Assembly (NCBI GenBank): GCA_016874675.1
Contig: VGTL01000009.1
Location: forward strand, 1 to 58,445
From: Methanobacteriota archaeon
GTDB taxonomy: Archaea; Thermoplasmatota; DTKX01; VGTL01
Reading direction: 5' to 3'
Length of the DNA: 58,445 nt
The notes beneath the pieces were generated by a model. The model saw only the letters and a program-made list of their open reading frames with translations, had not been told where the DNA came from and did not search any database. Made by a program: the position numbers and the translations under genes. Below are positions 23,037 to 30,122 of the stretch, in pieces (position 1 is the first letter of the stretch; each line of letters begins with the position of its first letter).

Positions 23037-24164
23037 ATGGCACCGGGGCCCGCACCCAGGGCCGCCCTTGTGGCCCTCCTGGCGGCGGCCTGCCTGTCGT
23101 GGGCTCTCCCGGCGGGAGAGGCGAAGGTCCAGACCGACCTCGTACCCACGGGGCTCCCGACCCAGGTCAACCTCTACGCCGTCGGCTGGAAGCCCTCCGG
23201 CGCCGAGGCGCTGGTGGTCGGGGACCACGGGACGCTGGCGGTCTACGAGCATGCCGCGGGCAGGTTCCGGAAGGTCGAGGCCCCGTCGGCGCCGGATTTC
23301 CTCATGGGCGTCGCCTGGAGCCCCGGCTCCGGCTTCGCCCTGGCGGTCGGCAGCGACGGCGGTGCCTGCATCTACAACGGGCGGGAGGTCACATCCGTGG
23401 GGACGGGCACGACCGGCTATCTCTACGACGTCGACTGGCGGCCGGACGGTTCGGCGGCCCTGGTCGCCGGGTCGGGCGGCACCCTGCTGCGCTTTGCGGG
23501 GGGCGCCTTCTCGTCGCTCCAGACGGGGGTTTCGGCCATCCTGTACGGGGTCTCCTGCCACCCTTCGGACGGGAGCGCCCTGGTGGTCGGCGTCAACAGC
23601 ACGTTCCTGCGCGTCGCCCCGGACGGCGCCGTCACGAGGCTCCCCTTCGAGGGCGACCGGACCCTGCACTCGGTGGCCTGGAACCCCCGGGGGACGGAGG
23701 CGGTCATCACCGGCGCCAACGGCATCGTCGCCACCTACGACGGCTCGGCTGTGTCGTTCGTGACCCGCGACACGGACAACGTCTTCCTGGACGTCTGCTG
23801 GAGGCCCGACGGGTCGGAGGCCCTGATAGGCGGCGACACCGGCATAATCCTCCGGCTGAGGGAGGGCCGGCTCACCTACATCGACTCCGGGATACGGAGC
23901 CTCATCCAGGGAATCGCCTACCGGCCCGACGGCTCCTACGCGCTGGGCGTCGGGAACCTGGCCAAGTGCGTGCGCTACCCGCAGGCGACGGCGGAGAGGC
24001 GGCCCGGCCTCCTGGACAACCCGCTGGTGCTGGGGGGAATCGTGGCGGCCGTGGCGGCCGTCATCGCCCTCGCCGCGGTCAAGGACCGGAGGGACCGCAT
24101 GGGCCTGCGCCGCAGGGGGCGCCCGGCGCGCGATTTGCGTCGCGCCCGGAAGAAAGGGAAGTGA
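23037..24164 (+). CDS. Single seven-bladed propeller membrane-anchored protein
   Basis: A 375-residue paralogue of the propeller part of the divergent neighbour. The signal peptide (residues 1-28, ending near PAGEA) is followed by exactly seven repeats with the consensus W(K/R)PDGxxALVVGxxGT (about 38-330). These run from NLYAVGWKPSGAEALVVG to LIQGIAYRPDGSYALGVG, so one complete propeller is expected. A C-terminal transmembrane helix (LVLGGIVAAVAAVIALAAV) precedes a strongly basic tail of about 30 residues. There are no PKD or Ig domains. It is convergent with ksgA, 14 bases away. Function unknown; surface binding or assembly is likely. Confidence 0.82.
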   Translation: MAPGPAPRAALVALLAAACLSWALPAGEAKVQTDLVPTGLPTQVNLYAVGWKPSGAEALVVGDHGTLAVYEHAAGRFRKVEAPSAPDFLMGVAWSPGSGFALAVGSDGGACIYNGREVTSVGTGTTGYLYDVDWRPDGSAALVAGSGGTLLRFAGGAFSSLQTGVSAILYGVSCHPSDGSALVVGVNSTFLRVAPDGAVTRLPFEGDRTLHSVAWNPRGTEAVITGANGIVATYDGSAVSFVTRDTDNVFLDVCWRPDGSEALIGGDTGIILRLREGRLTYIDSGIRSLIQGIAYRPDGSYALGVGNLAKCVRYPQATAERRPGLLDNPLVLGGIVAAVAAVIALAAVKDRRDRMGLRRRGRPARDLRRARKKGK

Positions 24165-24178
24165 GCCGGCGCGCTCTC

Positions 24179-24943
24179 TCAGGTCATCGCATTTGCCAGC
24201 CCCGCTATCTCCTCCGGCGACAGGCTCTCGGCGCGCCTTTCGAGGGCCGGACCGGCGGGGTCGAGGCGGGAGAGAAGGTCCCCCAGCGCCCGCTCCTCCG
24301 AGCGCAGGGCGTTCCGCACGCTCTTCCTCCGGTGCGAGAAGAGCGCCCGGGCCACCGCCGAGAACGCCGCCCCGTCCCTCACCTCGAAGGGGCACGGGCG
24401 CGGCCGGAGCTCGACGACGGCCGACATCACGCGTGGCGGTGGCGCGAAGGCCGACGGGGGGACCTCCTCCAGGATGCGGCACCGGGCCCGGCGGAACACC
24501 TCGACGCCCAGCCGGGAGTAGTCCGGAGAGCCGACCGCCGCCGCCATCCTCTCCGCGAACTCCTTTTGGTACATCAGGACGCCCAGGCGGAAATCGTGCT
24601 CGAGGAGGCGGAAGGTCAGGGGGGACGATATGGAGTAGGGCAGGTTCGACACGACCTTCGTGAAGGGGGGCCACTCGCACCTGAGCGCGTCCGCGAAGAC
24701 GAGCTCGACGTTGGGCGGGAGGTCCTCGAGGAATGGGGAGAACCTCCGGTCCTTCTCCATGGCCACCACCCGGCCGGCCCTCCTGGCCAGGATGCGCGTG
24801 AGCACCCCCTTCCCCGGCCCGATCTCGAGGACGGTGTCCGACCGCCCGAGCGAGGCGTAACGCGCGGCCCGCTCCGCCACCCTCGCATCGATGAGCATGT
24901 GCTGGCCCGTCGCCCTCGTCCTGCGGGATGTCATGGCCCCCAT
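24179..24943 (-). CDS. ksgA: 16S rRNA (adenine-N6,N6)-dimethyltransferase KsgA/Dim1
   Basis: A 254-residue SAM-dependent methyltransferase that dimethylates the two adjacent adenines of helix 45 in small-subunit rRNA late in ribosome assembly. It starts with the family signature TRATGQHMLID, followed by SAM motif I LEIGPGKGVLT (about 39-49), an acidic loop AMEKDRRF, catalytic motif NLPYSISSPLTF, and a C-terminal helical domain with FSHRRKSVRNAL. Two ATGs (24943 and 24934) are possible. It is divergent from the aIF2-beta operon and shares the promoter region between them. Confidence 0.95.
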   Translation of the reverse strand: MGAMTSRRTRATGQHMLIDARVAERAARYASLGRSDTVLEIGPGKGVLTRILARRAGRVVAMEKDRRFSPFLEDLPPNVELVFADALRCEWPPFTKVVSNLPYSISSPLTFRLLEHDFRLGVLMYQKEFAERMAAAVGSPDYSRLGVEVFRRARCRILEEVPPSAFAPPPRVMSAVVELRPRPCPFEVRDGAAFSAVARALFSHRRKSVRNALRSEERALGDLLSRLDPAGPALERRAESLSPEEIAGLANAMT

Positions 24944-24978
24944 GGTAAACCGTTCCCGGACGATATTACTTACCTTAA

Positions 24979-24988
24979 GCTTTATATC
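24979..24988 (+). promoter_or_regulatory. TATA box of the aIF2-beta operon
   Basis: CTTTATATCGG lies about 38 bases before the GTG start, so the leader would be only about 10 bases or absent. AT-rich flanks on the other side probably serve ksgA. Confidence 0.55.
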
Positions 24989-25021
24989 GGCCCGGCCGAT
25001 ATACCGGCCCGAAGGGATACC

Positions 25022-25645
25022 GTGACGGACCCAAACGACTACCGGGCCCTGCTCCAGCGGGCGAGGTCCAAGCTGCCCGAGCAGGTCATGAGCGGAGAGC
25101 GCTTCGTCCTTCCCGACGTCGATGTGATCTACGAGGGCAAGACGACGGTGTGGCGCAACTTCGGCGACATCATCGACCTGGTCCGTCGGGAGCCGTCCCA
25201 CATGCTGGGCTACCTGCTCAAGGAACTGGGCACGGCCGGCACCCAGGATGGCCGGCGAGTGTTGTTCAAGGGCCGCGTGGCCGGAAAGGCCATCGAGGAC
25301 CGCATCAGAAGCTTCGTCGAGATGTACGTGCTGTGCCAGGAGTGCACCCGGCCCGACACGCACCTCGTCAAGGACGGCCGCACGGTCATTCTCCAGTGCG
25401 AGGCCTGCGGCGCTCACCGCCCGGTCACCATCCGCAAGGGCATGAAGCAGGCGGAGGAACCCGCCCTCGTTGAGGGCAAGGTCTACGAGCTCACCATCGA
25501 GGACATCGGCAAGCGCGGCGACGGCATCGCCAAGAAGGCCGGCTACACCATATTCGTCACCGGGGCGGCGAGGGGGGTCACGGTGAAGGTGCGCATCGAG
25601 AAGATCTCCAACAACGTCGCCTTCGGGGTGATCTCTCCGGAATGA
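25022..25645 (+). CDS. eif2b: Translation initiation factor aIF2 beta fused to a TRAM domain
   Basis: A 207-residue protein. Residues 1-135 are aIF2-beta, the subunit of the factor that brings initiator tRNA to the ribosome: the core has WRNFGDIIDLVRREPSHMLGYLLKELG and the C-terminal zinc ribbon has CQEC and CEAC (about 105-130). Residues 145-207 form a TRAM domain (YELTIEDIGKRGDGIAK...), an RNA-binding fold also fused to aIF2-beta in some Euryarchaeota. The start is a GTG, consistent with the short leader predicted from the TATA box. It overlaps the next gene by 4 bases (ATGA). Confidence 0.93.
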   Translation: MTDPNDYRALLQRARSKLPEQVMSGERFVLPDVDVIYEGKTTVWRNFGDIIDLVRREPSHMLGYLLKELGTAGTQDGRRVLFKGRVAGKAIEDRIRSFVEMYVLCQECTRPDTHLVKDGRTVILQCEACGAHRPVTIRKGMKQAEEPALVEGKVYELTIEDIGKRGDGIAKKAGYTIFVTGAARGVTVKVRIEKISNNVAFGVISPE

Positions 25646-26601
25646 GGAAGGAGGTCCCGGCCGTCGCGGCCATGTGCTGCCTTTTCGTCGTCGCGGTCAT
25701 GCTCGCCATGGTCACCTCCTCCATCCTGCCCGGCGAGTACCGGGTCTTCGGGGAGGACACCGGCAACGTGTGGAACATCCTCTACCTGCTGGCCGTCATC
25801 GGGGTCTTCACCGCGGTCATACTGGCCATCGCCAGATGGTACAAGGCCCGGCTCATCCAGGTCATCATCCTGGCCGCGGTGGGCATGACGGTCCTCTACG
25901 TCGCCTGGCCGCCCCTGTACCTTGCGCTCGGCCAAAACAACCTCGTCTTCGAGGGCATCGCCGATTTGGGGTTCATCATCGCGGCCGTGCTGGGCGCCCT
26001 CGTGGTGCTGCTTCTCTACAAGTACCCCGAGTGGTGGGTCATCGACTCCACCGGCGTCATCCTGGCCGCCGGGACCACCGCCATATTCGGCATATCGCTG
26101 TCGCCGTCGGTGGTGCTCCTGGTGCTCGTGGTGTTCGCCGTCTACGACTACATCTCGGTGCACAAGACGAAGCACATGGTGGCGCTGGCCGACAGCGTGA
26201 TGGACCAGAGGCTCCCGGTGCTGCTCGTCATCCCCAAATCGCTGCCCTACTCGTTCCTGAAGCAGGAGAGGCTTGAAAAGCAGCTCCGGGACAAGAAGGA
26301 GCGCGAGGCGATGTTCATGGGCCTGGGGGACATCGTCTTTCCCGGCATGCTGGTGGTCTCGTCGCTGCAGTTTCTGCCCGCCGGCGTGGAGACGGCCGCC
26401 GGCCTGCACGGGAACCTGCTCGTGGCCGTCTCGGTGCTCGCCGGCTGCATCTTCGGGTTCGTCCTGCTCATGCGCACCGTGCTCAAGGGGGACCCCCAGC
26501 CGGGGCTCCCTCTGCTGAACGGGGGGGCCATCATCGCCTACCTGGTGTCGGCGTTCCTGGTTTTCGGACCGGGGATGGGCCTGACCATGCCGACGTTCTG
26601 A
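25642..26601 (+). CDS. Presenilin-family intramembrane aspartyl protease (PSH)
   Basis: A 319-residue polytopic membrane protein of the archaeal presenilin/SPP-homologue family, GxGD proteases that cut transmembrane helices. The two catalytic aspartates are visible: D169 in AVYDYISVHKTKH and D230 in MGLGDIVFPG, followed near the C-terminus by PGLPLLNGG in place of the presenilin PAL motif. About nine hydrophobic segments fit the known fold. It overlaps aIF2-beta by ATGA and is followed within 10 bases by a phosphoesterase, so the three form one operon. The coupling of a membrane protease to an initiation factor has no obvious functional reason. Confidence 0.92.
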   Translation: MRKEVPAVAAMCCLFVVAVMLAMVTSSILPGEYRVFGEDTGNVWNILYLLAVIGVFTAVILAIARWYKARLIQVIILAAVGMTVLYVAWPPLYLALGQNNLVFEGIADLGFIIAAVLGALVVLLLYKYPEWWVIDSTGVILAAGTTAIFGISLSPSVVLLVLVVFAVYDYISVHKTKHMVALADSVMDQRLPVLLVIPKSLPYSFLKQERLEKQLRDKKEREAMFMGLGDIVFPGMLVVSSLQFLPAGVETAAGLHGNLLVAVSVLAGCIFGFVLLMRTVLKGDPQPGLPLLNGGAIIAYLVSAFLVFGPGMGLTMPTF

Positions 26602-26608
26602 GGTGAGC

Positions 26609-27271
26609 ATGAGAATCCTTGCGCTCTCCGACCTGCACAGCTCCCGACGGGGCGCCGAGACCGCCCTGAGGCTCGCCTCCGAAAACCGCCCGGACCTGAT
26701 AGCGATAGCCGGGGACTTCACGAACCTCGGCCCGCCGGACTATGTCCGCGACGTGCTCGGGAAGGTCCCCGTGCTCGCGCTGTCGGTGCCCGGCAACATG
26801 GACGCCAGGGAGGCCGCCGACGCGCTCTCGTCGGGCCGGGGACGCAACATCCACCTGCGCCGGGAGGTGGTGGACGGCGTCCCGTTCATCGGCCTGGGCG
26901 GCTGGATAGCCAGTCCTTCCCTGAGGGAGCCCTGGGGGGTCGTTCCCGAAAAGGCCGAGGAGGTCCTCTCCGGCCTGATGACCAAGCGCTGCGTGCTCGT
27001 CACGCACGTCCCGCCACTGGGCCACCTCGACGGGGTGCCCGTGCCAGAGTCGTTTGCCCCCGGGGGCTCCGTCGAGCACATCGGGAGCCCCATGGTCCTC
27101 CGTCTGGTCGAAAGGTTCAGGCCCAGGCTGGTCGTCAGCGGCCACGTCCACGAATCCCGCGGGGTGGAGAGCGCCGGGGGGACGACGTTCGTCAACCCGG
27201 GCCCGGCCAAGCACGGCCTCGGGGCGGTAATCGACCTGGGCGTGACCGTGAAAGCGAGACTCGTCGGGTGA
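26609..27271 (+). CDS. Calcineurin-like metallophosphoesterase
   Basis: A 220-residue protein with the full set of metal ligands of the MPP fold: DLHSS (D8, H10), GDFTN, GNMD, THVPP and GHVHESRG. It is small and lacks a signal peptide, as in the YfcE/MJ0936-type phosphodiesterases; the substrate is unknown. The start is taken as the ATG at 26609 because GAGG lies 5 bases before it; a GTG at 26603 is the alternative. It is the last gene of the aIF2-beta operon and is followed by a low-complexity array. Confidence 0.88.
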   Translation: MRILALSDLHSSRRGAETALRLASENRPDLIAIAGDFTNLGPPDYVRDVLGKVPVLALSVPGNMDAREAADALSSGRGRNIHLRREVVDGVPFIGLGGWIASPSLREPWGVVPEKAEEVLSGLMTKRCVLVTHVPPLGHLDGVPVPESFAPGGSVEHIGSPMVLRLVERFRPRLVVSGHVHESRGVESAGGTTFVNPGPAKHGLGAVIDLGVTVKARLVG

Positions 27272-27286
27272 TGTTTGTTATATTAT

Positions 27287-27478
27287 GCCAGGCGCAAGGC
27301 TCAAGGCACGGGGCGCAAGGTCCAATGCGGAAGGATTAAGGTGCAAGGAACAAGGAAGAATCCACGGTCATTCCCTTGACCATCCGTCTTGCACAATCCG
27401 CCTTGTCCCTTGCATTGAACCATGTACCTTTCGCCCTCTTCCTTGCCTTGGGCGTTGTGCCTTGTGCCATCAGCCTTT
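27287..27478 (+). repeat. Gene-end array, words GCAAGG- / -CCTTGC (period 7)
   Basis: After the phosphoesterase stop come degenerate heptamers of the GCAAGGC/GCACGGG type, then the complementary CCTTGC-type arm, which keeps a heptamer rhythm (CCCTTGA, TCTTGCA, CCTTGTC, CCTTGCA, GTGCCTT). Less regular than the other arrays, as if older. Confidence 0.75.
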
Positions 27479-27515
27479 TTATACACTTATATAAATATAT
27501 ATATACATATATTTA
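27474..27515 (+). promoter_or_regulatory. AT-rich promoter of the 75-residue protein gene
   Basis: CTTTTTATACAC is followed by a long alternating TATATAAATATATATATAC run, far more AT-rich than anything nearby. GAGGAGGT sits 6-7 bases before the ATG at 27563, so strong expression is likely. Confidence 0.55.
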
Positions 27516-27562
27516 ATTACTAGGATTTACCATTACCGTTTCCCCAAAGAGGAGGTAGCACA

Positions 27563-27790
27563 ATGGTGGAATTTGAGACCATCCGCGCTGAGAAAAAGGA
27601 GTTCGGACGCAACAATTTCGTCGAGGTGGCCCGCAAGAAGGCCAAGACCGATGAAGGAGAGAACGAGTTCATTTCCGTTTCCAGGGGATACTTCCTGCCG
27701 GACGGGACCGAGCGGTTCAAGAAATCGCTCACCATCCCCGACGACCCGGCGATAAAGGAGTTCGTCGCCGAGAAGATCAAGAGCATGTAG
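27563..27790 (+). CDS. Small conserved-looking acidic/basic protein, unknown function
   Basis: A 75-residue soluble protein rich in Lys and Glu. It begins MVEFETIRAEKKEFGRNNFV and ends in a predicted helix (DDPAIKEFVAEKIKSM). The middle (FISVSRGYFLPDGTERFKKSL) has a beta-hairpin pattern faintly like PC4/YdbC-type single-strand binding folds, but this is too weak to assign. The strong GAGGAGGT ribosome-binding site and AT-rich promoter make it a real, probably highly expressed gene. It is convergent with the CYTH gene, whose stop lies directly after its own. Confidence 0.85.
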   Translation: MVEFETIRAEKKEFGRNNFVEVARKKAKTDEGENEFISVSRGYFLPDGTERFKKSLTIPDDPAIKEFVAEKIKSM

Positions 27791-28339
27791 CTACCGTCGG
27801 TCCCCCTTGGAGAGGAGCAGCTCCAGATAGGACCTCCTCTCCGGCCGTTCCCCGCCCAGCTCCAGGAGGAGGGCCAGCGCCTCGTCGCGCACCCCGCCGT
27901 ACCCCCTTCGCGGGACCCGGGCCTCTATCTCGAAGAAGTCGCCCAGGCCGGCCACGCGGTCGAGGCAGATTTCGAACCTGCCCAGCCCGAAGGCCCGGCG
28001 GCGCTTCCTCACCGAGGCGACCCGCCGGAAGCCCAGCCTGGCGAGCAGGGCCCCTGCCCGGGCGGCGTCGTCGATGCCCAAAATGATCTCCTCGCGGGAC
28101 TTGCTGGTCCTGTCCAGCTTCGGGCCCTTGTACGTCAGGGAAACCTCCCCCCGGGAAACGCGGACCCTCAGCGCCTCGTCTGTGCTGGCGAAGTCCCGCG
28201 ACGGGTGGTTGTAGTAGGTGTCGATCTCGACGACCTCCTCCCGGAGCCTTCCTCCCATCCCCCGGAGCCGCCGCTCCAGCGCCCGCAGGTCCCCGACACG
28301 GGACTTGACCTCCACCTCCACCGTACCCGCAGATGTCAT
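27791..28339 (-). CDS. CYTH-domain protein (CyaB / thiamine-triphosphatase-like)
   Basis: A 182-residue CYTH triphosphate-tunnel protein. The signature ExExK appears as VEVEVKSR at residues 7-14. Alternating charged strands of the tunnel follow (EALRVRVSRGEVSLTYKGP, FEICLDRVAGLGDFFEIEARV). Archaeal members are annotated as class IV adenylate cyclase or inorganic/thiamine triphosphatase; the substrate cannot be read from the sequence. The ATG at 28339 is preferred over an upstream GTG at 28378 because a TATA-like CCTAAAAAGG sits at 28361-28370, which would place transcription start at the ATG (leaderless). Confidence 0.87.
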   Translation of the reverse strand: MTSAGTVEVEVKSRVGDLRALERRLRGMGGRLREEVVEIDTYYNHPSRDFASTDEALRVRVSRGEVSLTYKGPKLDRTSKSREEIILGIDDAARAGALLARLGFRRVASVRKRRRAFGLGRFEICLDRVAGLGDFFEIEARVPRRGYGGVRDEALALLLELGGERPERRSYLELLLSKGDRR

Positions 28340-28360
28340 CGCGGGGACATCGGCGCGACC

Positions 28361-28370
28361 CCTTTTTAGG
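28361..28370 (-). promoter_or_regulatory. Probable TATA element of the CYTH gene
   Basis: CCTAAAAAGG lies about 26 bases before the ATG at 28339, the spacing expected for a leaderless archaeal transcript. Confidence 0.4.
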
Positions 28371-28451
28371 GTATCCACGGCGGACGGGCCGGGGGAACGC
28401 CCCGAGGTCAGGTTTATCTACACGTTCAATCGTACACCATCCGTCAGGCTG

Positions 28452-29174
28452 GTGGGCCGGCTGGTCGAGAAGAATCCCGTGGAGGACCCGCAAAGGGCCG
28501 CCATACGCGTGTGCCGCAACGGGCCTTACGTGCTCTCGGGCAACATCCCCGTCTCGGACCAGCTCATCGTCTGCGGGGACGACGGCATCCCGGTCAGGTG
28601 GGAGAAGGGGCGCGACCACCCGGCCCGGGAGACCTGCTCGCTGTGCCGGTGCGGCCGCTCGGGGTCCAAGCCCTACTGCGACGGCTCCCACGAGGGGACG
28701 GGCTTCGACGGCACCGAGACCGCCGGCAAGGAGGCCTACCTGGACCGCCCGGACAGGACGGAGGGGCCGGGCCTCATACTCTGGGACACCGAGAAGCTCT
28801 GCGCGGTGGCGCTCTTCTGCCACCGGGCGGGCGACGCCTGGAACCTGACTGAGCAGTCCGGGGACCCGGTCAAGAAGGCGACAGCCATGGAGGAGGCGGG
28901 AGACTGCCCCTCGGGAAGGCTGGTGGCCGTGGACAAGGCGACCGGCAAGCCGGTGGAGCCCGGTTTCGGGCCCTCCATCGGGCTGGTCATCGGGCCGCAG
29001 AAGGGCGTCCTGGGCCCCATCTGGGTCCGGGGCTGCATACCGGTGGAGTCCGCCGACGGCCGGGCATACACGCGGCGAAACCGCGTGACGCTCTGCCGGT
29101 GCGGCAGGTCCTGCAACAAGCCCTTCTGCGACGGCGGGCACGGCAGGCCCGTCCCGAAACCGGAGGTGCCCTGA
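28452..29174 (+). CDS. Double CDGSH-type iron-sulfur protein
   Basis: About 240 residues with two CDGSH iron-sulfur domains. The first is CRCGRSGSKPYCDGSH and the second, at the C-terminus, is CRCGRSCNKPFCDGGH, in which Ser is replaced by Gly but the three Cys and the His that hold a 2Fe-2S cluster are kept. Between them is a domain with conserved Cys (LCAVALFCH) and YLDRPDRTEGPGLILWD, as in other prokaryotic multi-domain CDGSH proteins. The GTG at 28452 is a best guess: the frame is open further upstream but no ATG fits, and GTTTATC near 28418 could be the TATA box. The stop overlaps the start of the next gene. Confidence 0.82.
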   Translation: MGRLVEKNPVEDPQRAAIRVCRNGPYVLSGNIPVSDQLIVCGDDGIPVRWEKGRDHPARETCSLCRCGRSGSKPYCDGSHEGTGFDGTETAGKEAYLDRPDRTEGPGLILWDTEKLCAVALFCHRAGDAWNLTEQSGDPVKKATAMEEAGDCPSGRLVAVDKATGKPVEPGFGPSIGLVIGPQKGVLGPIWVRGCIPVESADGRAYTRRNRVTLCRCGRSCNKPFCDGGHGRPVPKPEVP

Positions 29175-29596
29175 TGACGAGGAAGGACGTAACGGCGAAA
29201 AACAGCGTCTTGAGGTTCGTGAGAAAACGGAGGGCCGCCAGGGGCAAGGGGAAGGGCGCGGCGGAGCGGAACCCGTGCGAGAGTGGCGACGGGACGCTGG
29301 ACTTCGACTGCATGGTCAGGTCGGGACATGAGATGCTCGCCCTGTTCTACGCCGAATGGTGCCCCTTCTCGATGGCGTTCCTGCCCCACTTCCACAGGCA
29401 CGCCGAAACGAAGGGGCGCGACTGCGTGCGATTGACCCTCGACGAGAAAGAGAGCCTGTTCGACAGGTACAATGTGGAGTACATGCCGACGGTCATATAC
29501 TTCAAGGACGGCAAGGTGGCCAGGCGGCTGGACTCGGCGCCGCATGTCGGCCTGTCGGAGAAGCAGTTGTTGGGTCTGCTCTCAAAATGCAAATAG
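29174..29596 (+). CDS. Thioredoxin-like protein with CPFS active site
   Basis: A 140-residue protein with a basic 45-residue N-terminal extension (RKRRAARGKGKG) and a thioredoxin fold. The active site reads AEWCPFSMAFLPHF: the first Cys is kept and the second is Ser, so it would act as a monothiol protein. The cis-Pro motif is YMPTVIYFKDGK. The ATGA overlap with the CDGSH gene links the two. The pairing suggests iron-sulfur or glutathione-independent redox chemistry (inference). Confidence 0.85.
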   Translation: MTRKDVTAKNSVLRFVRKRRAARGKGKGAAERNPCESGDGTLDFDCMVRSGHEMLALFYAEWCPFSMAFLPHFHRHAETKGRDCVRLTLDEKESLFDRYNVEYMPTVIYFKDGKVARRLDSAPHVGLSEKQLLGLLSKCK

Positions 29597-29610
29597 CCGA
29601 TATTCGTCAT

Positions 29611-29732
29611 CGCCGAGGGGGAGACCGCAAACGAGCCAGCGGAGCGAGCTCGTTGCGGCAAGGAGGACTTGCCGAGGGCAAGTCCTCCGGGTTTTCAAAT
29701 CTCACCCGAGGCGCTGAACAAGATGGATGGAG
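29611..29732 (-). repeat. Hairpin unit downstream of tRNA-Ser(CGA) ending in a copied tRNA 3' end
   Basis: Reading downstream of the tRNA on the minus strand: an imperfect inverted copy of the tRNA 3' end (AGCGCCTCGGGTGAGATTTG, able to pair with the tRNA T-arm/acceptor strand); a hairpin GGAGGACTTGCC-GGCAAGTCCTCC; a hairpin GCAACGAGC-GCTCGTTTGC; then a second copy of the tRNA 3' end (TCTCCCCCTCGGCG, 29624-29611), identical over 14 bases to 29746-29733. The layout matches the unit after tRNA-Ala at 31157. Confidence 0.75.
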
Positions 29733-29820
29733 CGCCGAGGGGGAGATTTGAACTCCCGCGGAGCTTACGCACCAACAGGTCTCGAGCCTGCCGCCGTGAA
29801 CCGGGCTTGGCTACCTCGGC
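29733..29820 (-). tRNA. tRNA-Ser(CGA)
   Basis: An 88-base class II tRNA: acceptor GCCGAGG/CCTCGGC with discriminator G, anticodon stem GCAGG/CCTGT around CTCGAGA (anticodon CGA), a long variable arm, and T arm with TTCAAAT. No intron is needed. Confidence 0.93.
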
Positions 29821-29875
29821 ATCCGGGTCGTGGAAAGCCTTAATATGGTGCACCCTATTAATTGTGTCGGACGGC

Positions 29876-30082
29876 ATGAGCGTCAGGATACTGCTGCTGC
29901 CCGAGAGGGAAACGCGGACCGTCGAGGTCCCGCGGGGAGCCGACGGCTTCGCGCTGATCAGGACGCTCTGCCTCAATCCGGAGAACGTGATACTCGTCCG
30001 GGGCGGGCGCCCCATACCGGTCGACTCGAGGATAAAGGCCAAAGACGACCTGAAGGTGATTCGGGTGGTCTCCGGCGGGTGA
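29876..30082 (+). CDS. ThiS/MoaD/SAMP-like ubiquitin-fold protein ending in Gly-Gly
   Basis: A 68-residue beta-grasp protein: alternating strands RILLLPERETRTVEV and DDLKVIRVVSGG, ending exactly in the Gly-Gly needed for adenylation by an E1-like enzyme. Such proteins carry sulfur for thiamine, molybdopterin or tRNA thiolation, or are conjugated to lysines (SAMPs) in archaea. Which role applies cannot be told; no E1-like or JAMM gene lies in the window. The next gene starts 40 bases later on the same strand. Confidence 0.85.
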   Translation: MSVRILLLPERETRTVEVPRGADGFALIRTLCLNPENVILVRGGRPIPVDSRIKAKDDLKVIRVVSGG

Positions 30083-30122
30083 TTGGGGCGCCGGCACGGA
30101 ACCGACCGGAGAAGTGATTGAT

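Noticed and set aside
22947-24680. N-terminal extension of the double-propeller protein to 24680, and similar extensions of the PQQ and beta-helix proteins
   Set aside because: The extensions cross divergent genes or arrays and precede perfectly placed signal peptides, so the shorter starts were used.
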